A stretch of 64,000 bases of DNA, taken from positions 806,001 through 870,000 of the forward strand of contig OX595989.1 of assembly GCA_951394045.1 (NCBI GenBank), in the 5' to 3' direction. Numbering within the stretch: position 1 is the stretch's first letter; the number at the start of each line of letters is the position of its first letter. The notes below the pieces were generated by a model that worked only from the letters and a program-made list of their open reading frames with translations, searched no databases and was not told the DNA's origin. Below are positions 19,662 to 29,110 of the stretch, in pieces. The translations under genes and the position numbers were made by a program. This stretch comes from Nitzschia sp. DOCU1 (taxonomy: Eukaryota; Bacillariophyta; Bacillariophyceae; Bacillariales; Bacillariaceae).

Positions 19662-22600
19662 ATGACGAGTAAGGAAGACACTACCGATTCGCACACCTTC
19701 AAGGTGTTCAAGTTTGATGGATCGGAACCATCTAAGTTCAGAGAATGGAAGATCAAGTCGATGGCATACGCCAGACGCAAGAAGTTTTACCAGGGATTTA
19801 CGGATGACTTATCCAGCAGTAAGAAAGACGATGAGATTGCTATCAGGGAGATGGCGATGGACTACATCATTTGTGCAACAGAAGGAACAGCATTCACAAT
19901 GATAACGACCGAGACGGAAGATGACCCGAAGAAAGCTTGGGATATTCTAGTCGCTTCATACGAGCAGCATGATCAAGAAGACTTGCAGTCGGTACAAGAA
20001 GATTTGGTAAAGATGACGATGAAGAAAGGAGAAAAGCCAACAGACTTCAAGAATCGAATCTTTCTCATTAACGAGAGACTCGCAAAGATCGATAAGAAGT
20101 ATGTGATGGACGAATTGCAAATCAAGACCCATCTTTTGACGAAGCTAACGAGTGAGTACGATGCGGTAAAGACGGCGCTAATCGTACATGGCATCGCGAA
20201 GAAAGAACTTGGAGAGATCACGCAAGACCTCGAACGTCGCTGGAAAGAAATGTATGACGGCGGAGACGGAAAAGGAAAGAAGTCTTCCGAGAACGTTGCG
20301 ATGACTACCGAAAAGGTTGACAAAAAGAAGAAGAAGTTCCAGAAGAAATTCAAGGGTCTTTGCAAATATTGTGGGAAGCAAGGGCACCGAGTCCAAGACT
20401 GTAAAGGAAAAAGAGCCGACGAAGAGAAAAGCAAGAAAGGCGATGGAAAGCCCGTGATGGAGCATCGTGTGTGCTACAAGTGCAAGAAGCAAGGGCATCT
20501 GGCCGCCAATTGCCCGTCCAAGGACTCTGAGACCGGATTTGTTGCAGCGTTTTGTGTCGAAGCGGTAACAAAAGACAAAAACCAAGAAAATGGAACCCAA
20601 GTCCATGATGAAGACGGAGTTGGGGTCCGAAACGAAAAAGGAACCGCTTTCGATGCTACCAAGTTCGAGAAATGCGATCGTGAAGTCGATTGGGTGACCG
20701 TGGCCGGAACTCCGAAAAAGAGGACGAGCAAATTTGTTGAGAAAGTTGCGACGAAGAATTACTTCGAAATATTGGACGATGATGACGAAGACGTCGACGA
20801 CGGAACCCAAGATAACGAAAAGGGCGACGCTGGCAGTGCCAAGAACGATGCTGAAGGCAAAAACCAATACGACACCGCCCAGCATGAAGAGGAAGACGAA
20901 TCGCTCCCCGATTTGCTTGAATGCGGAATGGACGACAATTACGACCCATCCGACTGGTACAATAATGAGGAAAACGACAGCTTCTGGGATAAAGGATGGA
21001 GCTACGACGCGGACGAGACTATTCGCTACATCGATGATGAAGTTATGTGGGATGCGGTCGAGGAAGATGAGAGAAGCTTAGAGTCGGATCTACCTGCATT
21101 GATCCCGAGACAGGACTCAGATGACTCACTGGACTACGAAAATTACTACTGGAACGAGTGGTTCGGCCAACGACAGCCCATGGAAACGACTTCCATCACC
21201 GAAGACAATGCAGAAACCGTGTTCATTATTGGGGAGGACGATGACAGTCAAAGCCTCTCACCAATTGTGATGTCTCTAAAGCCATCCGGTAAGAAGGTCG
21301 GATGGAAGCTCGACAACGAAAGCAACGACAAAAAGGATATCGATCTACTGGTCGACACTGGTGCATCGTTGCACATCATCAACGAAGACGAAGCCTTGAC
21401 CAACCGAAGACCATCCACCACCGAAGTCAGAGTGGGAAGCAACGAGTTAGTGGCTTGCGAAGACGAAGGGATGCTGGGACTTGTGACTTATGACAACCCA
21501 CCAGTGAGGCTATGCCTTGACCCGGTCCTGCATTGCCGAACCTTCGCGACAAACGTGATGGGATTGAAACCACTGCAAAAGCAAGGTTGGAAGCTGATTA
21601 TGAGTGAGGACGAAGGCTATATGACGCGAAACAACGAACGCGTTAATTTCATCAAGAAGGAAAATGGGATGTGGTATCTGCGCGCCAGGCGATGCAAAGT
21701 TTACCCGACGGTGAATAATGCCGCGACGGAAAATGTGGATGACCACGAAATTTGGAAAGATGTGCCGGACGATCAACTTGGCCCCGACGGCACGCCCAAG
21801 CAGAGACAGCCATATGGAAAAGGGAAGAAGCTGCCGGCAACGATGGACATTTCCGAAGCGCACGACAAGTGGGGGCATAAGAGTCCCCAATTATTGCACA
21901 AGACCGCGCGCTATTATGGCGTCAAACTGGAAGGGACCTTGCTACCATGCGAAGGTTGCGGTCTGGCAAAAGCGAGACAAAAGGCAGTCAGCAAAGTCTC
22001 GTTAGCAAAAGCCAAACGAGTGGGCGAACGAATCTATCTGGATGCGGCAGGACCATTTACCGAAACCTTGGGTGGATCGAAATATCTCTTCTGCGCCGTT
22101 GACGAGTTTTCACGAAAGTCATGGGTAAGATTCAACGCGCGCAAACGACCTATGGTGGATTTCGCACGGGATATCATCATGGAACTACGAGGTTTGGGAT
22201 TCTCTGTCACGTATCTACGATGTGACAACGCCGGAGAAAACGTTGCCCCACTATCAAAGCTATGCCTCGAACTGGGAGTCACGCTGGAAAGGACAGCACC
22301 GCATACCCCGCAAATGAATGGCGTAGTGGAACGAAGAATTCCTGTCCTGATAACACGAGCAAACGCATCGATGCTCGCCGCTGGAATTAACGAGGAAGGT
22401 CGACAACGTTTATGGGGCGAAGCCATCAATTACCACAACACTACGGAGAATGTGACCCTATCATCAGTGCGGTCCGAGCCGGCGAACGCCGTGGTTTATC
22501 AAGACGTGACGAAACTCGCCGCACATCTAATTGAGTTTGGCCGTCCCGCGATCGTCACAAACCGCGCTCAAATCACGGGCAAGTGGAAACAAAAAGGCAT

Positions 22601-25031
22601 AAAAATGCTAATGGTTGGATATGCCCAAGGTCGCCCGCCGGACACGTACCGTATGTACAACCCGCAAACTCAGCACGTCATCGAGAGCCGCGACGTCGAA
22701 TGGCTCACATTTTCGCGCCTCGACCCGCAAAATGGCATTTCAATTTTTGAGCAAGACGCGGAAATCAAGGAACTACCACCCGGCATTGACGACACGCCGC
22801 CACCCGATACGGATGCACCCCGCCCCCACATTATTCCTCAAGATGAGGATGTTCCACCTATCAACCCCAATCGCGCATCATCGCCGCCGCCGCCAGCAGG
22901 GAGGAATAAACAACCAGCCAGTATTTTGCGAAATCGAAATTCCACAGCGGCTGTTTTGTCAGATTCTGACGACGATGACGACGATCCAGCGCCTACACCA
23001 CCAACCCCCACTCCAACTATCGAAGAAGAGTCGGTCCAGGGTGAAGAAGAAGAAAAAGAAGACGATGGGGATAAAATTGGGGAGGAACAAAACACTACAG
23101 AAAATGATAGTGGGGAGGAAGAAATCGCGCCACCACCGAAGCCGATTAAGACAGCTGCGGAGCGAAAACGAGAAAGAATCGATCGAGAACTACGTCGCCT
23201 CGACACCTCCTACAATCCTATTGTCGAGAATCGTTCGGAAGTTACGGAATTCGCAGAAGAAGACGGCACAAAATCTACAAAGGAAGTCAACTTTTGCTAT
23301 GAAAATGTGATGATGATGGAGTCAGATTACGGGTCACCGACGACGATGAAAGAAGCCCTGAACGGACCAGAAGCGGAACAATGGAGAAATGGAACGGCAA
23401 ACGAGATCAACAACTTTATCAAACGAGGTTGTTGGAAGAAAGTACCGAAGTCCATACCGCGACAATTAAACAAAAAGTTGATGAAATCCAAGCCGGTCTT
23501 CAAGAAGAAAGTGGAACCAGACAGTTCAAACAGATACAAGGTCAGGATCTGTTCAAAGGGATTCACAATGATCCCAGGAATTGACTTTCAACAGTCACAC
23601 TCCCCGGTCGGCACGGATACGTCGACACATGTTGTGTTCGGGATATATTTATTCAAGGCCGACGACCCAGACGAAAAGAAGCGCTTTTGTCTCGACTCAA
23701 TCGACGTGGAGGCGGCATTCCTAGAAGGCGACAAAGAAGATCGAAGCTTTATGGAATTCCCCGAAGGATTACTCGAGTTGGGGTTCATCACCGAAGAAGA
23801 AGCCAACACGATGTGCATCGAAAGGCTAAAATCGATGTATGGAGATGTCGACGCCGCCTTGATATTTTTCAAGACGTATACCAAGCACTTAACGGAAGAG
23901 ATGGGCATGCAGCAAAGCAACGTGGATCCGTGTGTGTTCTTTCGACGAGATGACGAGGGAGAAACAATTATCATCGCGGTGATTCATGTTGATGACACGC
24001 TATTGTGCGGCACAAAGGACGCGATCGCGCAGTTCAAAAGCGGAATTAAGAAGCGATTTGGATTCACCAATCAAGACGGCTTCACAAAACACTTAGGTGT
24101 TTGGTACAAGGAAAAGCGTGACGAAAACGGAGAGCGTTACTTAGAGGCCGACATGCACGACTTTGTTGACAGAATCATCAACGCCTACGAACGATTGACC
24201 GGGAAGAAACCCAAAGGCTACGATACACCCGGAACGCCAGGTATTTCGTTGGAGAAGAACAAGAAAGACAAACCACTTAATGCGACAGACTACAGAACGA
24301 TCGTCGGAAAAATCAATTACTTGGTCTGCAAGTTGTTGCCGGAAGGTGCGAACGCGGCGCGGGAATTGGCAAGACAATTTGGAAATCCGAATGAAGATCA
24401 TTGGAAAGAGTTGGAACGATTCGTCGGTTTCATATGGAAGCACAAGGACAAGCTGAAACTAATCTTTCGAAAGCCCAAGGCAATGCGATGCGGATCGAAC
24501 GCCGATTCAAACTACGCGACGAACAAAGACGATCGAAAAAGCGTATCTGGGAACCTACACACTCTCGGAGGGATGCTTGTGAGCTGGCTGTGCAAAACAC
24601 AACACATCGTCACACTATCCAGCACCGAGGCCGAATATGTCAGTGCGGCTTTGGCGGCATGCGAAGCAAGATTCTTGATGATGTTGTTGGACGAAATTTT
24701 CTACGTGGAGAAACCAGGAATCTTGATGGAGGACAACACAGGATGCATCTTCCTCATCAAGAATCCATCGGTCGGTAGCCGGACCAAGCACATTGAGGTC
24801 AGACATCATTTCATACGAACACTCTACAACAGGAAAGAGATTGTCCCCGCATATGTGAGAACAGATGAAAACGAAAGCGACTTGATGACGAAGAATCTTC
24901 CAGAGAAGTTGCACTCCAAATTTGCAGAGAGAGTGCGAAACGGGAATTTGCGTATCAGAGAAGATTGGGAGAAAATTGTGTTCGAAGTCGATCACCCAGT
25001 CGAAGCGCAGAGGGAGGATGTTGGAAAATGA
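19662..25031 (+). CDS. Element A gag-pol polyprotein (Ty1/copia type)
   Basis: 1789 residues in one frame from the ATG at 19662; the frame runs upstream to a TTG only. It has a UBN2-type gag, two CCHC knuckles (CKYCGKQGHRVQDC near 235 and CYKCKKQGHLAANC near 270), an acidic spacer, aspartic protease DTGAS near 565, a pre-integrase zinc segment, integrase core (Asp in YLDAAG near 792, RCDNAGE near 853, Glu in VVERR near 889), a second Pro/acidic spacer, reverse transcriptase with HVDD near 1441 in place of YVDD, and RNase H (SNADSNYATNKDD, SSTEAEY). The stop codon lies 11-13 bases inside the 3' LTR, so the last four codons are LTR sequence. No disabling mutation seen. Confidence 0.93.
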   Translation: MTSKEDTTDSHTFKVFKFDGSEPSKFREWKIKSMAYARRKKFYQGFTDDLSSSKKDDEIAIREMAMDYIICATEGTAFTMITTETEDDPKKAWDILVASYEQHDQEDLQSVQEDLVKMTMKKGEKPTDFKNRIFLINERLAKIDKKYVMDELQIKTHLLTKLTSEYDAVKTALIVHGIAKKELGEITQDLERRWKEMYDGGDGKGKKSSENVAMTTEKVDKKKKKFQKKFKGLCKYCGKQGHRVQDCKGKRADEEKSKKGDGKPVMEHRVCYKCKKQGHLAANCPSKDSETGFVAAFCVEAVTKDKNQENGTQVHDEDGVGVRNEKGTAFDATKFEKCDREVDWVTVAGTPKKRTSKFVEKVATKNYFEILDDDDEDVDDGTQDNEKGDAGSAKNDAEGKNQYDTAQHEEEDESLPDLLECGMDDNYDPSDWYNNEENDSFWDKGWSYDADETIRYIDDEVMWDAVEEDERSLESDLPALIPRQDSDDSLDYENYYWNEWFGQRQPMETTSITEDNAETVFIIGEDDDSQSLSPIVMSLKPSGKKVGWKLDNESNDKKDIDLLVDTGASLHIINEDEALTNRRPSTTEVRVGSNELVACEDEGMLGLVTYDNPPVRLCLDPVLHCRTFATNVMGLKPLQKQGWKLIMSEDEGYMTRNNERVNFIKKENGMWYLRARRCKVYPTVNNAATENVDDHEIWKDVPDDQLGPDGTPKQRQPYGKGKKLPATMDISEAHDKWGHKSPQLLHKTARYYGVKLEGTLLPCEGCGLAKARQKAVSKVSLAKAKRVGERIYLDAAGPFTETLGGSKYLFCAVDEFSRKSWVRFNARKRPMVDFARDIIMELRGLGFSVTYLRCDNAGENVAPLSKLCLELGVTLERTAPHTPQMNGVVERRIPVLITRANASMLAAGINEEGRQRLWGEAINYHNTTENVTLSSVRSEPANAVVYQDVTKLAAHLIEFGRPAIVTNRAQITGKWKQKGIKMLMVGYAQGRPPDTYRMYNPQTQHVIESRDVEWLTFSRLDPQNGISIFEQDAEIKELPPGIDDTPPPDTDAPRPHIIPQDEDVPPINPNRASSPPPPAGRNKQPASILRNRNSTAAVLSDSDDDDDDPAPTPPTPTPTIEEESVQGEEEEKEDDGDKIGEEQNTTENDSGEEEIAPPPKPIKTAAERKRERIDRELRRLDTSYNPIVENRSEVTEFAEEDGTKSTKEVNFCYENVMMMESDYGSPTTMKEALNGPEAEQWRNGTANEINNFIKRGCWKKVPKSIPRQLNKKLMKSKPVFKKKVEPDSSNRYKVRICSKGFTMIPGIDFQQSHSPVGTDTSTHVVFGIYLFKADDPDEKKRFCLDSIDVEAAFLEGDKEDRSFMEFPEGLLELGFITEEEANTMCIERLKSMYGDVDAALIFFKTYTKHLTEEMGMQQSNVDPCVFFRRDDEGETIIIAVIHVDDTLLCGTKDAIAQFKSGIKKRFGFTNQDGFTKHLGVWYKEKRDENGERYLEADMHDFVDRIINAYERLTGKKPKGYDTPGTPGISLEKNKKDKPLNATDYRTIVGKINYLVCKLLPEGANAARELARQFGNPNEDHWKELERFVGFIWKHKDKLKLIFRKPKAMRCGSNADSNYATNKDDRKSVSGNLHTLGGMLVSWLCKTQHIVTLSSTEAEYVSAALAACEARFLMMLLDEIFYVEKPGILMEDNTGCIFLIKNPSVGSRTKHIEVRHHFIRTLYNRKEIVPAYVRTDENESDLMTKNLPEKLHSKFAERVRNGNLRIREDWEKIVFEVDHPVEAQREDVGK
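25009..25018 (+). other. Element A polypurine tract
   Basis: AGAGGGAGGA directly before the 3' LTR, within the last codons of gag-pol. Expected plus-strand primer site; assigned from position and composition. Confidence 0.7.
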
Positions 25032-25504
25032 GGTGCCGACGTCATCCGAGTCCATCGAGTCGACAGTCCGTTTAGTCGTCTGCGCTCCGAGTCTCCGACT
25101 ATCAATTTCGGATTACTAGAGAGGAAGAAAACATTTGGAGCGGCAACGGAAAGATTCACTATTTGGAATCTTGGAACGGAAGCTAACTAGCTTGACGTGA
25201 AGCTAATTTAGCTAAGCAACTACATGGAGACAAGCGAAAAGAAAAGTCTTCATGTTGGAAGACTTGAATAAAGCAAAGAGCGATCGTTTGCGATAATGTC
25301 GGAAGCAGCGATGGATGGAGAGGGTCAAGTATTGTAGTCATAACTCTAAGGAGCGAAGTGTGTGAAAGAAACTATCTAAAAGTAGAGACCTTTGCATTGG
25401 CAGCGAGTTGCAAGGGACAAGAGCAGTATCATTGACGATTGACAAGTGTGGTCAATCTAGTCAAGAGTTCAGCTGACGAGGTACAGACTCGAGAGATTTC
25501 AACA
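25019..25504 (+). repeat. Element A, 3' LTR (486 bp)
   Basis: Same sequence as 12375-12860 by eye. The gag-pol stop codon lies inside it. The hairpin plus AATAAA at 25244-25272 would direct 3' end formation of the element transcript. Confidence 0.93.
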
Positions 25505-25510
25505 GTGTTG
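25505..25510. repeat. Target-site duplication of element A, right copy (GTGTTG)
   Basis: Repeats 12369-12374 directly after the CA of the 3' LTR. The remainder up to 25846 (about 340 bases) is non-coding upstream sequence of the next gene with nothing recognised. Confidence 0.7.
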
Positions 25511-25846
25511 TGCGAAGCACAATGAGAAATGAGTTAGTCAAAGGAGTCAAAAATTGTTGTTATGTAAATGTGTCTCACACGACATTTTCTGACATCATCA
25601 TTTGATACACCTTGCCGACACCGACGTGCCATCATTCGTGCACTCGCGCGCCAGCCTTGCATGCCGGGACGTGCCTACAAGACCGAGACCGTTTCATGTT
25701 CAACGCGAAGGCGGCGAGAGGGAGACAAGACTGCCGTGGGTCTGATTGCCTTTCTTGTCGAAGACCACCGCCGCCGTTGTACTCATTAATTCAAACACTT
25801 TCCTACTAGCAAGAAACGACACAAGGGAGACCAAGACAATAACAGC

Positions 25847-27187
25847 ATGGACGAACTTGAAAGAGACCAGGAACAACTACTGCCTCAAGGCGAAAGTCAG
25901 AGGATGACGGTGGTGGAATCTCTCGACGGTAAAGTCCTGCATGTTGCTCGTATGGGCACGGACGAAGTGGTGGAGCAGCTGGAGAAAATGGTGCTCGAAG
26001 ATCGGGAAATCAATCAGTTGATCTTGGAGCGGATTGCAATAAATGATACCCTGGCTTGTGTTTTACAAAATTTATTGCAACGAACCGAGTGGCGCTGTCT
26101 CAAGTTGGTGGATTGCCGCAGTGGCATGACGACGGACGGTTGCCAGAATCTGACGCAGGCTTTGGCAAACGTCAAGCGACTATTTCTGCAAACGTCTACA
26201 AACAACCGGGATACCAACAGTTTCTTTCTACCAGTCAGGGCTGCTTTGTGGGTGCCGTCACTTCGAATTTGTGTCAGCAATCTCAACGACAACCTAGCCT
26301 CTGCCCTGGCCGATTCATTAAAGTCGACGACAACATTAGTGGAGCTCAGCTTGAGTGGCTCGAGGCGATGCGGATTACAAACAGAAACATTGGCAGAAGC
26401 GTTCCAAGTCAACCAGTCGCTGGAGGCGTTAGATTTGGGCGACTGCATGTTGAACGATCATGGCATGCACCGTCTCGTGTCTGCGTTGCAGGAACACCCA
26501 AAACTCCAACGACTTGATCTATCCAACAATTCGTGGGCCGATCAAACGTTGCGAGCATTGAACGATTTACTTTGCAAGGATCCATGTGCACTACACATGC
26601 TGGACCTGAGTTTGCAGCGACGTCCTCTGAATATTTCGCTGCTAGCTCCAGCGTTGGCCCTTCCTTCCACGGGGCTGAAACAGTTGTATGCTTCCAATTG
26701 TGGACTCAAGGACGAAGAAACATTTCCAGTGATGGACGCTTTGACACAAAATCGGACCCTGGAACATTTGGATGTGTCTCAAAATCGCCAGCTTTCGGAT
26801 CAATTTCTCATTTATCTTGCGGAACGCTTGCCGCACATGCATCTCAAGGTGTTGAATATTCGCAAGCTCCAACCACCCAATGGATCCCCCGCTGCCATGC
26901 GAGCATTGAGCGATGGCGTCCGTCAAAATACGACGCTTGAACTTTTGAGGCTACTCTTTTGGAAGCAACTACAACCTGCCTGCTCGATCCAAATCTATAT
27001 CAATCTCAATCGTGGGGGACGACGAGCGTTGGAAGAGAATATCCCCCTAGCACTGTGGCCGCTGGTATTTGAACGATCTCAAAAGCGAATGTACTTTTGT
27101 CCGCTCCTGAAGCAACTCAACGCCAAGGAAGATGCCATATTTCATCTCTTTCGGAACCAGCCAGCCTTGTGGCAGCGCAACGGGTAA
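25847..27187 (+). CDS. RNI-type leucine-rich-repeat protein
   Basis: 446 residues, no intron seen, no signal peptide or membrane segment. From about residue 95 it shows ribonuclease-inhibitor-type LRRs: L-x-x-L-x-L-S/D followed by a helix with A-x-A-L, for example SLEALDLGDC, KLQRLDLSNNSW and TLEHLDVSQNR, about every 28-30 residues. Such repeats form a horseshoe that binds proteins; the partner is unknown. The N-terminal 90 residues and the last 60 (ending LFRNQPALWQRNG) show no known domain. It converges on the next gene with only 37 bases between the stop codons. This cytosolic LRR type is unrelated to the membrane LRR cluster further right. Confidence 0.82.
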   Translation: MDELERDQEQLLPQGESQRMTVVESLDGKVLHVARMGTDEVVEQLEKMVLEDREINQLILERIAINDTLACVLQNLLQRTEWRCLKLVDCRSGMTTDGCQNLTQALANVKRLFLQTSTNNRDTNSFFLPVRAALWVPSLRICVSNLNDNLASALADSLKSTTTLVELSLSGSRRCGLQTETLAEAFQVNQSLEALDLGDCMLNDHGMHRLVSALQEHPKLQRLDLSNNSWADQTLRALNDLLCKDPCALHMLDLSLQRRPLNISLLAPALALPSTGLKQLYASNCGLKDEETFPVMDALTQNRTLEHLDVSQNRQLSDQFLIYLAERLPHMHLKVLNIRKLQPPNGSPAAMRALSDGVRQNTTLELLRLLFWKQLQPACSIQIYINLNRGGRRALEENIPLALWPLVFERSQKRMYFCPLLKQLNAKEDAIFHLFRNQPALWQRNG

Positions 27188-27224
27188 CAAGTTCGACTCT
27201 TTTTGCAGTAGACTTGTGTGCGGC

Positions 27225-28061
27225 TCAGAGTGGCCCTCCCTCCTCTATTGCATCGGTAGATGCCGCAACGACATGGCCAAAGGTTTGTGATCCAAAAAAT
27301 GTGAGAAAGGGGCGTTGGGCTTCCTTTGCACAAAACAGCCTTTTGCTTTCATCCCAATAACCAGAATGACAGTAGGCGTCTATAACACGAGCAAATATAA
27401 TATAGTGACCATTATCAATTTCATCATTTTGATTCACCATGACGATTTGACAACGCAGACGAGCCACAGTGCCTTGTATGTAAAACAATCTTTTGCTGGA
27501 TGGTTCGATTTCGTTGTGGCTGCCGTCAAAGGGCAATGCCACCAGGCCTGGTATCCCTTTTCGAAGTGCTTCTCGCTCTTGCCGTTTCTTTTGACGCTTG
27601 CTTAGATGCGATTTCACCGTCGAGTCTTGATTCGCAGCAGGTGAATCCTCTTTTTGATGATGATGATGATTGTCATCCACGCCAATGTTGCTGCTCCTAC
27701 TGGCGTCATTCGCTTCCAGAAATTTACTCCCAAACTTTCCTGATGTCGCACCCACTGCCAGTACAAGTGACTCCATACCCGCCACTGGTACGCAAAGACA
27801 GAACTCTTGTCCAGCTTTCTTCATGTAGATGGCCGAGTGTCGATGACGGTTGATACTCATGACCAACGTGCCGTCATTGTTCATGGCGGTGAGCCACGAG
27901 CAGGTCATGACATTGTCTTGATAGTAGTGGCTGCTAATATCGCACGGGGTACACAAGAAACATACCGGGTTGGGATACAATAGTCGACTAAAGTCTTTTC
28001 CTTGCGTCAGATGAATAAAATAATCTCCTTGCTCAGGGACTTTCTTCCAAGTCGATGCCAT
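27225..28061 (-). CDS. Flavin reductase-like (FMN-binding split-barrel) protein
   Basis: 278 residues in one exon from an ATG at 28061. The first 110 residues follow the flavin-reductase-like pattern: P-N-P-V near 31, then SWLTAMNNDGTLVMSINRHRHSA and a later G-x-x-S-G-K-F-x-K-F segment. The barrel resumes near 185 (YIIFARVIDAYCHSGYWD). Between them is a hydrophilic insert with a four-His run and a Lys/Arg-rich helix (SKRQKKRQEREALRKG). Members bind FMN and pass electrons from NAD(P)H or act as oxygenase partners. No targeting sequence is apparent. The substrate cannot be inferred. Confidence 0.7.
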   Translation of the reverse strand: MASTWKKVPEQGDYFIHLTQGKDFSRLLYPNPVCFLCTPCDISSHYYQDNVMTCSWLTAMNNDGTLVMSINRHRHSAIYMKKAGQEFCLCVPVAGMESLVLAVGATSGKFGSKFLEANDASRSSNIGVDDNHHHHQKEDSPAANQDSTVKSHLSKRQKKRQEREALRKGIPGLVALPFDGSHNEIEPSSKRLFYIQGTVARLRCQIVMVNQNDEIDNGHYIIFARVIDAYCHSGYWDESKRLFCAKEAQRPFLTFFGSQTFGHVVAASTDAIEEGGPL

Positions 28062-28505
28062 GTTGGTGTTGTTTCGGGCGCGTTTTTATGGGGGCAACTA
28101 CAACAGCCTTCACCTGTTCGACCACAATGTACACCACCCGCCTGGCTATTCAGAAGCAGCTACTTCAGCATTACAACTGGGCAACTAAGATTCAGATTAG
28201 GTTTTGTTGACATTGCTGCAACAATATGATATGTGTAGCTTTACTCTCGCTCGTCGTCGTCGAGATATCCTCGCCTCTCTGTACAAAAAATGACAAGATT
28301 CGACTTCTTCGAGCTCATTTTTGACCCATACGATTGCAAATGCTTTGTACGCCGCGAATTTATCGCGATGATGGCGCATCGGCGGGCCGCCGCCGCATCT
28401 TTTCTGTGTGTGGTCTGTTTACAACTACCTTGTTTTGGTACTGTGGTGCATCGGTTCTCAACGTCGTTTCGATTGTGTCGTCAATACAACATATAAAAAA
28501 GCACC
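28062..28505. other. Divergent promoter region between flavin reductase-like and myristoylated genes
   Basis: 444 bases separating two divergent starts; the + strand start is directly preceded by AAAAAAGCACC. No gene and no clear motif seen. Confidence 0.4.
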
Positions 28506-29099
28506 ATGGGACAAGTTTGCTCGGGAGCCAAGTCGGAATCGAACAAAGGTGGAGCGTTCGAAGAGGTGACCGTGGCCGATCATCATCATGACGGCGGACT
28601 GGCATCCAACAGCCAATATGCCGAGGATTCGTCCCCTTCGCAGCAGCAACGGCTACAGGCACAAGGGGCTCCCGTATCCTCCAAAGAAGAAGCAGAACGT
28701 CTCAAACAAATGCGAGAGGAGCAAGCTCGACTCGATTTAATTGTCAGTGCGGCAGGCCGAGGTATGGTGTCGGTCCGATCGACTCGAGGCAGTACAGGGT
28801 ATTACGATCAAGGATTTGCGGCAGCTCTGGCACAGCATTTGGAAGAAACGACACAATTCCCGGATCGATTACCAGTTCGTTTGCCATCCGTGGATACGTC
28901 CACATCTGTGTATGAACGATTGAATCAACCTCAATGGGAGGCTATTGAGCTTGGAAATAGTGGCGGCTTGGCAGGATGTGGCGGAGAAAATCCTATACGA
29001 TACATGGACAATGTTGCCGAATCATTATTGGATGCCGTGGTACCAGCCAAGCAACAACTATTGGCGGGAGTGAGTCCCATGGTAGAAAATTTATTGTAG
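28506..29099 (+). CDS. Small lipid-anchored protein, LAMTOR1 (p18, Ragulator)-like
   Basis: 197 residues. The N-terminus MGQVCS fits an N-myristoylation signal (Gly2, Ser6) with Cys5 as a possible palmitoylation site, so the protein is probably held on a membrane. A disordered region (Gln/Ser/Asp) follows to about residue 60, then a helical region (EEAERLKQMREEQARLDLIV), a stretch resembling the LAMTOR1 core (a Y-D-x-x-F-A-A-A-L-A helix followed by LPVRLPSV), and a final helix around AESLLDAVVPAKQQLL. LAMTOR1 anchors Ragulator and Rag GTPases to the lysosome for mTORC1 signalling. The match rests on length, lipid motif and helix order, not strong identity, so the assignment is tentative. It ends 11 bases from the convergent PhzF gene. 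Confidence 0.5.
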   Translation: MGQVCSGAKSESNKGGAFEEVTVADHHHDGGLASNSQYAEDSSPSQQQRLQAQGAPVSSKEEAERLKQMREEQARLDLIVSAAGRGMVSVRSTRGSTGYYDQGFAAALAQHLEETTQFPDRLPVRLPSVDTSTSVYERLNQPQWEAIELGNSGGLAGCGGENPIRYMDNVAESLLDAVVPAKQQLLAGVSPMVENLL

Positions 29100-29110
29100 A
29101 AAAACATTTA

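Larger units (their letters stand above)
12375..25504 (+). mobile_element. Element A: complete Ty1/copia LTR retrotransposon, interrupted by element B
   Basis: Two 486-bp LTRs (12375-12860 and 25019-25504) begin TG and end CA and look identical by eye. A single gag-pol frame (19662-25031) reads on the plus strand; integrase precedes reverse transcriptase, the copia order. A purine-rich tract abuts the right LTR. Removing element B and its duplication leaves about 6.4 kb. Flanks carry the 6-bp repeat GTGTTG. Identical LTRs and an intact frame imply a recent insertion, but B now sits exactly where the primer-binding site should be, so this copy may be unable to start reverse transcription. Confidence 0.93.

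Noticed and set aside
20178..20885. Minus-strand frame of 235 codons opposite element A gag
   Set aside because: Composition is the complement of the Lys/Asp-rich gag spacer; no independent support.
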